This document shows positions 27,311-34,497 of a stretch of DNA of 64,000 nucleotides, one piece after another. A model generated the notes under the pieces. It ran no database searches. It was not told the origin of the DNA and worked only from the letters and a program-made list of their open reading frames with translations. Positions within the stretch are counted from its first letter, which is position 1. Each line of letters starts with the position of its first letter. The stretch is from the NCBI GenBank assembly GCA_963762545.1, contig CAVXLC010000007.1, positions 310,001-374,000 on the forward strand. Direction: 5' to 3'. Both the position numbers and the translations under genes were made by a program. Origin of the DNA: JABFSM01 sp963762545 (GTDB lineage Bacteria > Gemmatimonadota > Gemmatimonadetes > Gemmatimonadales > GWC2-71-9).

Positions 27311-28506
27311 TTCATCCTCCGGTACTTGCGGAGCGCCGCCAGCAGCCGGTCGTGCGGCAGGGCGTACACCCGGTAGCCGTCGGCGCCGGTCATGGTTTCG
27401 GCGGCCAGCATCGCGTTGAGGATCGCTTCCGAGGTCGCGTCCACGGTGCCCTCGAAGACCGGGTTGATGGTGTTGTTGGGGATGAAGGTCGCGGTCACCA
27501 GACCGGTGTCGGGCGCGGCGGCGGCGTTGGCGGTGGAAAAGGCGATGAAGATGTCGCCCGAGGAATCGCCGCCGATGCCGCCCAGCGTCCCGATGCCGAG
27601 CGCGGCGCGCTTGGCCACCCGCTTGAGCTGGGAGGGGAGCAGCGGCGCGTCGGTGGCCACCACCACGATGATCGAGCCCCGTTCCTCGCCGCTTTGGCCG
27701 GGGGCGCCGCAGGGCGCGGCCTCGCGGCCGGGCTGACCGTAGGTGCCATCGGCCAGCGGCACCTTGCAGGGGAGCAGGTCGGGAATCTCCTGGCCGATCG
27801 GGACGCCGGCGATCTCGAGCCGGGCCCGGCGACCGTAGTTGCACTGCACCAGTACGCCGACGGTATACCCGCGTCCGCCGACGGTGATCCGCCGGCTCGA
27901 GGTGCCGGTGCCGCCCTTGAACTCGTTGCAGACCATGCCGGTGCCGCCGCCGACGTTGCCCTCGCGCACGGCGCCGCCCCGGGCGGAATCGATCGCCATC
28001 ATGGCGTGCTCGGGGGTGATGTGCTGTCCCGAGATGTCGTTGAGTCCGCCGTCCCAGGTCTCGGCGACGACCGGCAGGGCCCAGTCCCAGTCGGGGTGGT
28101 GCTTCACGGTCCACTCGATGGTGCCGTGGTGCACCGCGCCGACCGACAGGGTGTTGGTGATCATCACCGGGCCGCCCAGCCAGCCGGATTCCTCGACCCA
28201 GGTGGTGCCGGTCATCTCGCCGTTGCCGTTGAGGGTAAACCAGCCGGCAAAGACCGGCGTGCCGGAGCCCTTGCCCCGCGGCAGGATCGCGGTGACGCCG
28301 GTGCGGACCGGGCCCCGGCCCACGATGGTCTTGCCGTCGCCCTGAATCAGGGTGACCATCCCGACCTCGACGCCGGCGACGTCGGTGATGGCGTTGAGCG
28401 GGCCGGGGGTGCCGGCCTGGGGAATGCCCAGGTCGCGGGCGCGGGTCTGGGCCCGGGCCGTGGTGGCAGCGACGGCGAGCAGCAGGAACGCGGAGAGGCG
28501 GATCAC
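27307..28506 (-). CDS. P1-family (DmpA-like) aminopeptidase
   Basis: 399-aa exported Ntn-type aminopeptidase of the DmpA/BapA family, which self-cleaves into two chains. The signal peptide is MIRLSAFLLLAVAATTARAQ. Family blocks GPLNAITDVAGVEVG, GWFTLNGNGEMTG, and FKGGTGTSSR around the self-cleavage and nucleophile site near residue 215 are present. Its stop overlaps the 5'-nucleotidase start. D-amino-acid or beta-peptide substrates are typical for the family; the exact one is unknown. Confidence 0.92.
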   Translation of the reverse strand: MIRLSAFLLLAVAATTARAQTRARDLGIPQAGTPGPLNAITDVAGVEVGMVTLIQGDGKTIVGRGPVRTGVTAILPRGKGSGTPVFAGWFTLNGNGEMTGTTWVEESGWLGGPVMITNTLSVGAVHHGTIEWTVKHHPDWDWALPVVAETWDGGLNDISGQHITPEHAMMAIDSARGGAVREGNVGGGTGMVCNEFKGGTGTSSRRITVGGRGYTVGVLVQCNYGRRARLEIAGVPIGQEIPDLLPCKVPLADGTYGQPGREAAPCGAPGQSGEERGSIIVVVATDAPLLPSQLKRVAKRAALGIGTLGGIGGDSSGDIFIAFSTANAAAAPDTGLVTATFIPNNTINPVFEGTVDATSEAILNAMLAAETMTGADGYRVYALPHDRLLAALRKYRRMK

Positions 28507-28870
28507 GGTGGGGTTCCTTTGGTACGGGTGCGGGCCAGGTCGACGATGACGAGTCGGTGGTCGGAGTCGATGGCGAGAGGGCCACGCGGAAATCTAGCGC
28601 GGGGCGAGACCCGACGATTCAGGGCGGAGATGAACGGCCCCGCCCGCGCTAGGCGGATTTTCCGGAGGCTGGCCCGGGCGCGCGTCGGCGAGACGCGGAC
28701 GAGGGGATGTCTTGATACACGCTCGCGCAGATTCATGACCTCTGCGGGTAGTCCGTCGCCGAATCTCTCCGGTCCTTTCGGTCTTCTTCTCTCCATTTCG
28801 GCCCCGATTGGCGCGCCCTACGCAGTTTTTTGGTACCAGGAGTTTCTATCCGGTTGCATAAGATGGGTTC
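28507..28870. other. Intergenic region upstream of the integrase
   Basis: 364 bp without a convincing gene between the divergent P1 peptidase and the integron integrase. It must hold both promoters. No strong -35/-10 pair was found; GCATAAGAT at 28857-28865 is a possible -10 for the integrase. No LexA-type box was seen. Confidence 0.5.
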
Positions 28871-29905
28871 ATGACAGAGGGGTCTTGGGAAACGATGGCC
28901 GGCGCGGAGGATGCGCCGCGGCCTAAGCAGAAACTGCTGCACACCATGCGGGATAATCTGCGGCTGCGACACTTCAGCCCCCGCACCGAGGAGATCTATC
29001 TTTCCTGGGTACGGCGATTTGTCCGTTTCCACGGGCTCCGGCATCCTCGGGAGATGGGAGACGGCGAGGTGACGGCGTACATGACGTACCTGGCGGTGGA
29101 GCGGGAGATGGCGCCGTCGACGCTGATCCAGGCACTGGCGGCGCTCCAGTTCCTATACCGGGAGATCCTCCGGCGGCCGCTCTGCATCGGCAGCGTCATT
29201 CCGCGCCCCAAGACCCCGGTGCGGCTGCCCGTGGTCCTCACCCCGGACGAGGTGCGCCGAGTGCTCGCCGAGCTGAGTGGTATCCACCGGCTGATCGGTA
29301 TGATGTTATACGGCAGCGGGTTGCGCCTGATGGAGTCCCTCACGTTACGGGTCAAGGACGTGGATCTGGAACGGGGGGAGATCCGGTTGCGGCGCGGGAA
29401 AGGGGCCAAGGACCGGATGACTGTGCTTGCGGACGGGCTCCGGGAGCCGTTCCGGGTCCACCTGGAGCGGGTCCTGGTTCAGTACGACGAGGACGTGGCG
29501 GCGGGAAATGGGTGGGTCGAGGTCCCCGAGGGGCTGGAGCACAAGTACCCGAACGCGGGGCGAACCTGGCCCTGGCAGTGGGTGTTTCCGGCAAGCCGGC
29601 ATTATGAGGATCATGCCAGTGGACAGCGCCGGCGGCATCATGTGCATGAATCCTCGATCCAGCGGGCGGTGGCCGCGGCGGCGCTGCGGAGCCGGATCAG
29701 CAAGCGGGCGACCTGTCATACCTTTCGGCATTCCTTCGCGACCCACCTGATCGAGAGCGGGTCGGACATCCGAACGGTGCAAGAGCTGCTGGGTCATAAG
29801 GATGTGTCGACGACGATGCTGTACACCCACGTGCTGAACCGGGGCAGGTTGGGGGTCCGGAGTCCGTTCGACCAGGCTGGGCTGGCTGGGCTGGCGTCAG
29901 GTTAG
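28871..29905 (+). CDS. intI: IntI integron integrase (tyrosine recombinase)
   Basis: 344-aa tyrosine recombinase. Catalytic residues are R152 (SGLRLMESL), K177 or K180 (RGKGAKDR), H283 and R286 (CHTFRHSFATH), H309 (LGHKDVSTT) and Y318 (MLYTHVL). The IntI-only insertion that binds extrahelical attC bases is present at ~220-240 (LEHKYPNAGRTWPWQWVFP), which separates it from XerC/D. It should cut folded single-stranded attC sites and join them to attI. Unusually, it reads in the same direction as the cassettes, which begin right after its stop. Confidence 0.97.
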   Translation: MTEGSWETMAGAEDAPRPKQKLLHTMRDNLRLRHFSPRTEEIYLSWVRRFVRFHGLRHPREMGDGEVTAYMTYLAVEREMAPSTLIQALAALQFLYREILRRPLCIGSVIPRPKTPVRLPVVLTPDEVRRVLAELSGIHRLIGMMLYGSGLRLMESLTLRVKDVDLERGEIRLRRGKGAKDRMTVLADGLREPFRVHLERVLVQYDEDVAAGNGWVEVPEGLEHKYPNAGRTWPWQWVFPASRHYEDHASGQRRRHHVHESSIQRAVAAAALRSRISKRATCHTFRHSFATHLIESGSDIRTVQELLGHKDVSTTMLYTHVLNRGRLGVRSPFDQAGLAGLASG

Positions 29906-29922
29906 CGGATTATGCCGCACCG

Positions 29923-29987
29923 TCCTATTGTACGGGGAGTTAGACGGACCCGAGGAAGGACTGGTGCGGGTCCAATAGGAGTTAGGC
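29923..29987 (+). other. attI: Candidate attI recombination site
   Basis: The 82 bp after intI hold GTTAGAC (29939) and GTTAGGC (29981) as direct copies, plus GTTAGCG across the intI stop (29901), spaced about 40 bp. Inverted repeats TCCTATTG/CAATAGGA (29923-29930, 29973-29980) and GGACCCG/CGGGTCC (29946-29952, 29967-29973) are nested between them. GTTAGGC at 29981 forms the left boundary of the first cassette. It lacks the paired arms of an attC, as expected for attI. Confidence 0.65.
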
Positions 29988-29990
29988 CGA

Positions 29991-30458
29991 ATGCCTCCAA
30001 TTGCGTCGACAGGCAGCCTCATGCGTCTGGCTTACCGCCCCATTGTTGCGGGGTTCGCACACACGTCTTCGGCATTTGTGCGCCGCATTGGCTTCCCTCT
30101 GGCCTTGCTGTGTGCCATTGGCTGCTCGGAGCCATCGGATTGTACGTTGATCGCGTCTCCAGACGTTGTCGTGTACGTCGTCGACAGCGTGAGCGGATTG
30201 CCCGCAGCAATGGGAGCGCGAGGCGCGGTTGAGCGAGGCGTCTTTCGAGACTCTCTCCGTCCGTTCGAGGCCCGCGGACTTGCACCCAACGACACGGTCA
30301 TCAGCCTCCAGGCGAACGGCCAAGGCGCAGGGAGTTATCGTGTTACTGTTGAAAAGGTGGGCTACTATCCGTGGGAACAGACCGGCGTGCGGATTACGCC
30401 AAACCCCTGTCGCTACACGAGCGCTACGCTGACTGCCAAACTGCGTGCACGGCCATGA
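29991..30458 (+). CDS. Cassette 1: putative lipoprotein with carboxypeptidase-regulatory-like fold
   Basis: 155-codon frame starting 3 bp after the attI core. A lipobox (LLCAIGC) lies at residues ~40-45, so the true start may be ATG 30021 or GTG 30078, which would give a normal-length signal. The mature part (VVVYVVDSVSGLPAAMG ... GSYRVTVEKVGYYPWEQTGV) resembles the CarboxypepD_reg beta-sandwich. As first cassette it is the most recently acquired or most exposed to transcription from the integrase side. Function unknown. Confidence 0.75.
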   Translation: MPPIASTGSLMRLAYRPIVAGFAHTSSAFVRRIGFPLALLCAIGCSEPSDCTLIASPDVVVYVVDSVSGLPAAMGARGAVERGVFRDSLRPFEARGLAPNDTVISLQANGQGAGSYRVTVEKVGYYPWEQTGVRITPNPCRYTSATLTAKLRARP

Positions 30459-30473
30459 CGGGGTAAGAATTCG

Positions 30474-30576
30474 GCCTAACCAGCGCTTGCTGCTGCCGGT
30501 CCGCGGCGGCCCGCCGGACGATTAGCTTACGTGGCGGGGCCGCCGCGCCCCGCAGCAGAAGCGCGATCCGTTAGGC
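30474..30576 (+). other. attC site 1
   Basis: 103 bp, GCCTAAC to GTTAGGC, with GC-rich stem GTCCGCGGCGG/CCGCCGCGCCCC (type A, the commonest in this array). Confidence 0.93.
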
Positions 30577-30819
30577 GCACTCCCTCGACCATCGCGCGCT
30601 CTCACCATCTTCTTGTCTTGGGGTGGTCGCAGGTCAGGGCTCCTCGCTTCCGGCAATCACTGGTCCTCAGCTCGGCGCTCCTCTTCCGCGGGCTGCCGGC
30701 ACCGCGGGCACGAGGGCTAATACCACGCGGCCGGCAGCCCGCTCCCCGATCTGGGCACCCACCAGGATGGCTCCGAAGCCGGCGACAATCTGAAGGATCG
30801 GATCGGTGTGCCGGAAGTG
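30577..30819 (+). ncRNA. Cassette 2: ORF-less cassette with conserved hairpin (family member 1)
   Basis: No credible ORF on the plus strand. A perfect 13-bp stem, GCGGGCTGCCGGC (30688-30700) with its complement (30730-30742), sits in the middle. The start (GCACTCCC) and overall layout match cassettes 10, 11, 14 and 19. A minus-strand frame (30667-30888) has a hydrophobic stretch but is not kept in the other family members. A structured RNA is possible; a decayed gene cannot be excluded. Confidence 0.4.
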
Positions 30820-30924
30820 CCCTAACCAGCGCTTGCTGCCGACGGCCGCGGGCTCACGCGGGCCTCGAGGTTCCGCGCCGCCGGACATGGGCTAGATTCC
30901 GGCATCCGCGTGGCGGCGCGCTCG
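30820..30924 (+). other. attC site 2, 3' half lost
   Basis: CCCTAACCAGCGCTTGCTGCC plus the long type-F stem matches attC 11 and 19 up to GCTCGACGGCGGC, after which the CAGCAGAAGCGC...GTTAGGC arm is missing. Cassettes 2 and 3 are therefore fused. Confidence 0.8.
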
Positions 30925-30954
30925 ACGGCGGCACTCGCCGCGAGCATAGCCACT

Positions 30955-31209
30955 ATGAAGAAGCCCAAAGCTAAACCTCGCCCCCGCCAAGATCCCGATC
31001 GGGACACGCTGCGCCCCGAGTATGACTTTTCAAGGGGCGTCCACGGAGCCATTGCAGCCCGATTTCGGTCGGGCACGAACCTGGTGGTCGTCGACCCAGC
31101 GGTCCTCGATGTTTTTCCTGACTCATTTGCAGTGAACGAAGCGCTTCGCGCCCTCGCGCCTGTCCTTCGCCGCCAACGAAAGCCGCCATCCAAGCGCCGG
31201 AGCGCCTAA
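30955..31209 (+). CDS. Cassette 3: small antitoxin-like hypothetical protein
   Basis: 84-aa basic then acidic protein beginning MKKPKAKPRPRQ. It contains EYDFSRGVHGAIAARF and VFPDSFAVNEALRAL, a pattern seen in small proteins annotated as antitoxin-like or of unknown function near mobile elements. No toxin partner is visible here. ATG 30955 is preferred over an upstream GTG at 30910, which lies in the broken attC 2. Its stop TAA is formed by the GCCTAAC core of attC 3. Confidence 0.65.
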   Translation: MKKPKAKPRPRQDPDRDTLRPEYDFSRGVHGAIAARFRSGTNLVVVDPAVLDVFPDSFAVNEALRALAPVLRRQRKPPSKRRSA

Positions 31210-31308
31210 CCAGCGCTTGCTGCTGCCAGGGCCTGCCGCGAGGACCTTTGGGCTGGTAGCCGCGGCCGGGGCGGCAGATCCCTGCAGCAGAAGCGCGCTC
31301 CGTTAGGC
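31204..31308 (+). other. attC site 3
   Basis: 105 bp, GCCTAAC to GTTAGGC, type B stem (GGGCCTGCCGCGAG...GGCAGATCCC). Confidence 0.92.
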
Positions 31309-31448
31309 GCACAGCCGCAGTAGACCCATGCAAGGACAGGCCCCACCGAACTCCACCGACAGTGATTTCCTCAAATCGCTGGCGCATCCGACCACCGAGT
31401 GGCATCTTCGCAATGATTCTAGTCCTCCTCCCGTCCGGAGAGTACCTC

Positions 31449-31850
31449 ATGCGCCCTCAGACGCTTCTTCGTGGGAATGCCCTCCTCCTGCTGTTCGGAG
31501 CCCTGGCTCTTCTCGCGTTCCCCGTTCCAATCCTCGCACGTCTCAGCATTCCGGCTCCGAATCTCGGAGTCCTGGCACTCTCTCGGGTGCTGGCTGCCGT
31601 CCTCCTGGTTCTCGCGGCAGGACTCTGGAGTTCCAAGGTGTGGTTCGGAACTCCCGCGGCAGCCCCGGCGGCCACGCTGATCGCCACCGCATATACGACG
31701 GGGGCGCTTCTTGTGCTCGCTCAGCAAATAGCCATTTGGGATGGCCGCTTCGGCATTGCCCTCTTCTTTGCGTTCGGCATCCTAGCGCTGGAATACTTTC
31801 GCCTTGGCCGACAGCTCAGGCGCGGCGGTTCGTCGCCGGCTGGTGCCTAA
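31449..31850 (+). CDS. Cassette 4: four-helix membrane protein
   Basis: 134-aa when started at ATG 31449; the frame is open to 31362, but the upstream part is not hydrophobic. Four helices are predicted: ~residues 10-30, 38-60, 68-92 and 95-115. No known motif was found. The stop codon TAA is provided by the GCCTAAC core of attC 4. Function unknown. Confidence 0.7.
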   Translation: MRPQTLLRGNALLLLFGALALLAFPVPILARLSIPAPNLGVLALSRVLAAVLLVLAAGLWSSKVWFGTPAAAPAATLIATAYTTGALLVLAQQIAIWDGRFGIALFFAFGILALEYFRLGRQLRRGGSSPAGA

Positions 31851-31949
31851 CCAGCGCTTGCTGCTGTCGGGGCCTGCCGCGAGTACCTTTGAGCTGGTAG
31901 CCAAGGCGGGGGCGGCCGATCCCCGCAGCAGAAGCGCGATGCGTTAGGC
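31845..31949 (+). other. attC site 4
   Basis: 105 bp, GCCTAAC to GTTAGGC, type B stem. Confidence 0.92.
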
Positions 31950-31971
31950 ATCCCAGAAAAGGGTCCGAGTG

Positions 31972-32598
31972 ATGGCGATCAGTCCAGGTCGAGCTCTTGT
32001 TCGTGTCGCCCTTCGCCAGGACTACTACAAATCGATCAGCGATTCCCTGGCCAAGAACCTCGCCATCTCCGAAAAGGCCATTCTTAACGCTCGACGCTTC
32101 GGGACTCCTGACCAGTTGCTTGTCCTGAATGTTTCGCTATTCACCGTCCTCTACAACTACGATCTGGTTTCCCTTCTTGAAGAGCTGGACGCTCCGGCAT
32201 CAGAGTGGCATGAAGGGCTTCAGGCACGAGTTCTTGCCTTGACCGTCTACGAGTGCCTCGAAAAGATGTCTGGGCTGCTTGGCAAGGAATTCCAAGCCGT
32301 CGCCAAGCGGTGGGCTCCGCCTCAAGAATGGTTTGAGACATTCAAGGCAGTCGGCAAGTCCTTGAATAGCTATGAGAAGCAGCATCGCCGATGGTTGGCG
32401 CCATTACGTCATCATGCAATTGGGCACCGAGACGGCCAAGCGATGGATCAACTCGCTCACATCCGCAGCCTCAAGCCAGAGATCGTTGTCGCGGCCGGTA
32501 CAGGACTCGTTGAATGGACAAACAGATTATACGGTTCGGTCAGTGACCTAGTTGGACATCACGTCATCAGCCAGCGTGTGAAATCACGGGATGCCTAA
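31972..32598 (+). CDS. Cassette 5: putative HEPN-like (AbiU2-like) protein
   Basis: 208-aa soluble, mostly helical protein. LAPLRHHAIGHRDG contains R146-x5-H152, which fits the RX4-6H RNase motif of HEPN proteins and the 'R....AHRD' pattern of AbiU2-like sequences. The homology is inferred from this motif alone. No membrane segment or signal peptide. GTG 31969 immediately precedes ATG 31972. The stop overlaps attC 5, which is interrupted by an IS110 element. If the motif is real, an abortive-infection or RNase role is possible. Confidence 0.6.
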   Translation: MAISPGRALVRVALRQDYYKSISDSLAKNLAISEKAILNARRFGTPDQLLVLNVSLFTVLYNYDLVSLLEELDAPASEWHEGLQARVLALTVYECLEKMSGLLGKEFQAVAKRWAPPQEWFETFKAVGKSLNSYEKQHRRWLAPLRHHAIGHRDGQAMDQLAHIRSLKPEIVVAAGTGLVEWTNRLYGSVSDLVGHHVISQRVKSRDA

Positions 32599-32696
32599 CC
32601 AGCGCTTGCTGCTGGCGGTCCGCGGCGGCCGGCCACCCAGTGATTACTTTCCATCCAGGGGCCGCCGCGCCCCGCAGCAGAAGCGCGATTCGTTAG
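32593..32696 (+). other. attC site 5, interrupted by IS110 copy 1
   Basis: Type A attC running to GATTCGTTAG, where the IS begins. The missing GC of the GTTAGGC core is found at 33841-33842 on the other side of the IS. Confidence 0.93.
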
Positions 32697-32711
32697 CAAC
32701 TGTCTTGAAAA

Positions 32712-33644
32712 TCAAGTGTATGTCGGGTCCCAGCGCCGATTGTGACGCAGCATGGCGTTGAGGATCGTGAGCAGCTTCCGCATGCACGCGGTCGTCGCCA
32801 CCTTGAAGGGCTTACCCGCGGCGCGGAGGCGTACGAAGAAGCGCCGGAGTACCGGGTTATGCTTTACCCCGACCACCGTGGCCATGTACAACACGGCCCG
32901 GACCGGGGCCCGGCCGCCCCAGACCATCCGCTTGCCGCGCAGCGTCCCACTGTCCCGGTTCATCGGTGCGACGCCCACCAGCGCCGCGATCTGGTGCCGC
33001 GAGAGGTGCCCCAGCTCGGGGAGGGTTGCGAGCAGGGTGAGCGTGGTGACGGGGCCGACGCCGGGGACACTGCGCAGCACGTCGGCCTTCGCCTGATAGA
33101 GCGGGCTCGCGGTTACGGCGTCCTGCAGGTCGCCATCGACGTCGGCCAGGCGCTTCTCGAGCCAGCGAATATGCTGGCTGATGTCCCGCTTGACCGGGCC
33201 GCGGGCAAACCCGAGCCGATTCTTTTCGGCCGTCAGCATCTCGATGATCTGCCGGCGGCGCGTGAGCAGGCTCTCGAGCAGCTGAGCGGCCTCGTCGGGC
33301 AACGGCCGCGGTTGGGGGCGGACGCGCTCGGCGAAATCGGCGAGGAGTCCCGCATCGAGCGCATCGGTCTTGGCGAGGCGCCCCATCGCTCGAGCGAAGT
33401 CGCGCACTTGGCGAGGATTCACCACCGCGACCGGCAGGCCGGCGTGGGCCAGGGTGATGGCCGCGAGCAGCTCGAAGCCGCCGGTTGCTTCGAGCACCAC
33501 CACGACGGGCGCCAGCGCCAGAAGGCGCGGGGTGAGCTCGCCGAGGCCCGGCTCATCGTTGGTCACGGTCCAGGTGGCGGTGCCTGGCCGGGCGGCGACA
33601 TCGAGCGTCGCCTTCGAGACATCAATACCGATGAAGTGTTCCAT
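32712..33644 (-). CDS. IS110-family transposase, copy 1
   Basis: 310-aa DEDD-type transposase. The RuvC-like N-terminal domain has D8 (FIGIDVSKATLDV), E (VVVLEATGGFE) and the D..D pair (AKTDALDAGLLADF). The C-terminal Tnp domain holds LRSVPGVGPVTTLTLLATLP, VGVAPMNRDSG with the conserved serine, and RGKRMVWGGRAPVR. Start chosen at ATG 33644 (MEHFIG), the family start; the frame continues into the leader. Its protein is identical to that of copy 3, so transposition was recent. Confidence 0.95.
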   Translation of the reverse strand: MEHFIGIDVSKATLDVAARPGTATWTVTNDEPGLGELTPRLLALAPVVVVLEATGGFELLAAITLAHAGLPVAVVNPRQVRDFARAMGRLAKTDALDAGLLADFAERVRPQPRPLPDEAAQLLESLLTRRRQIIEMLTAEKNRLGFARGPVKRDISQHIRWLEKRLADVDGDLQDAVTASPLYQAKADVLRSVPGVGPVTTLTLLATLPELGHLSRHQIAALVGVAPMNRDSGTLRGKRMVWGGRAPVRAVLYMATVVGVKHNPVLRRFFVRLRAAGKPFKVATTACMRKLLTILNAMLRHNRRWDPTYT

Positions 33645-33664
33645 GCACGGCTCCACGAGGTAGA

Positions 33665-33798
33665 CGATCGGCGTGGCCCAACCTTGCGTGATGCGGGGTC
33701 CAGCCCCGGGCAACTGTTCGGGCTCTCGGCGATCAAGACCGGGTGGCACCCAGGCTAACGAACGGGCTCGAGGCCCCTAGGCGCAACGGGTTACCACC
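33665..33798 (-). ncRNA. Predicted IS110 bridge RNA, copy 1
   Basis: On the minus strand the leader folds by eye into two looped hairpins. The first (33742-33798) has outer arms GGTGG..ACCC/GGGT..CCACC, an inner hairpin GGGC-CTCGA-GCCC, and loop strands GTTGCGCCTA (33778-33787) and TTCGTTAG (33755-33762). The second (33665-33735) has inner hairpin CGGGG/CCCCG and loop strands ACAGTTGC (33710-33717) and GCAAG. TTCGTTAG is complementary to the attC core, and ACAGTTGC equals the element's own end. Confidence 0.75.
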
Positions 33799-33861
33799 CT
33801 ATCCAGAAGTTACAGCAGAATGCAGATTCAGAGATACAAGGCAGCACCGGGAGGATATCTC

Positions 33862-34365
33862 TTGCCAGCATTTCGGGCCTTCGGCCGCCTCGGCCTCTCT
33901 CTTGGGCTCTCAGCAGTGTCTGCCTGTGTCAGTCCACTCGAACCCAATACCGATCTTGGCCTGCGCGTATACGCCACCGTCTCGGTTGCCCGCGTTAGCC
34001 GGTCCGACCCCTCAGCCACCTTTGCCGTGGACGTGTGTGCCGAGAACAGTTCGCCCCGGGCCATCATCGTTTCGCTAGGACCACCGTCCGGCGGAACCCT
34101 TGATACACCTCGACCAGGGGATGGTACCCTCCAGGCTTATCGAATCGCCAACAGTGTTAATGCGCTCGATGCGGGCCCGGCGGCGAGCTCATGGCGCGGA
34201 TCGGCTGATACGATTCCAGCACGGACTCGCTCCTGCAACCGCTTTCTACCGGTTGAGTTGTCAAACTGGCGTGAGGGCTGGGATGTCCCGCCTGGTGCGT
34301 ATGAGGTCCGCAGTTTCTACAACGGGCGGGAGGGCACACGTGCGCATGTCATTGTGGATCCCTAG
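33862..34365 (+). CDS. Cassette 6: putative lipoprotein, 5' end next to IS110
   Basis: 167-aa if started at TTG 33862, which has a strong GGGAGGA ribosome-binding site at 33849-33855. The frame is also open back into the IS end (ATG 33820), a fusion created by the insertion. The lipobox is LSAVSAC at the end of a hydrophobic signal. The mature part is beta-rich (VDVCAENSSPRAIIVSLGPP ... GAYEVRSFYNGREGTRAHV) and resembles small Ig-like domains. Function unknown. Confidence 0.7.
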   Translation: MPAFRAFGRLGLSLGLSAVSACVSPLEPNTDLGLRVYATVSVARVSRSDPSATFAVDVCAENSSPRAIIVSLGPPSGGTLDTPRPGDGTLQAYRIANSVNALDAGPAASSWRGSADTIPARTRSCNRFLPVELSNWREGWDVPPGAYEVRSFYNGREGTRAHVIVDP

Positions 34366-34374
34366 TTATGTGCT

Positions 34375-34470
34375 GCCTAACCAGCGCTTGCTGCTGCCGG
34401 CGCGGACAGGTTCTGGCCGTCGGTGTTAGAATCCAGTGGTGCGCCGCAGCAGAAGCGCGGTCCGTTAGGC
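34375..34470 (+). other. attC site 6
   Basis: 96 bp, GCCTAAC to GTTAGGC, type C stem with GTTAGAATCCAGTGG in the loop side. Confidence 0.92.
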
Positions 34471-34497
34471 CGAACCGCGCAATTCCAGGGCATTCCC

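Larger units (their letters stand above)
32697..33840 (-). mobile_element. IS110-family element, copy 1 (1144 bp)
   Basis: Boundaries come from comparing three copies and the uninterrupted attC cores: GTT[AG]-CAACTG ... GATACA[AG]-GC. Read on the element's own strand, the shared dinucleotide is CT, the usual IS110 core. There are no terminal inverted repeats. It contains one transposase gene and a ~196-bp noncoding leader at its upstream end, as in the IS110 (not IS1111) group. Same length as copy 3. Confidence 0.92.

Noticed and set aside
25739..28585. One 948-codon minus-strand frame joining the P1 peptidase region and the 5'-nucleotidase
   Set aside because: Its upstream third is an out-of-frame, Arg/Pro/Gly-rich shadow of the P1 peptidase gene; the nucleotidase has its own start at 27310.
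30667..30888. Minus-strand 73-codon frame with a hydrophobic stretch in cassette 2
   Set aside because: The corresponding frames in cassettes 10/14 and 11/19 are not kept open or hydrophobic, and it runs into the attC; kept only as a note under the ORF-less family.
30531..30974. Plus-strand frame starting in attC 1 through cassette 2
   Set aside because: Begins inside the attC stem, crosses the broken attC 2 and has no conserved-looking sequence.
32742..33758. Plus-strand 338-aa frame opposite the IS110 transposase (also 58408-59424)
   Set aside because: Exact antisense of the DEDD transposase with no recognisable domain.
32697..33840. Assignment to the IS1111-attC group
   Set aside because: The long noncoding leader lies upstream of the transposase, not downstream, and no subterminal inverted repeats were seen, so the IS110 group fits better despite the shared preference for attC.
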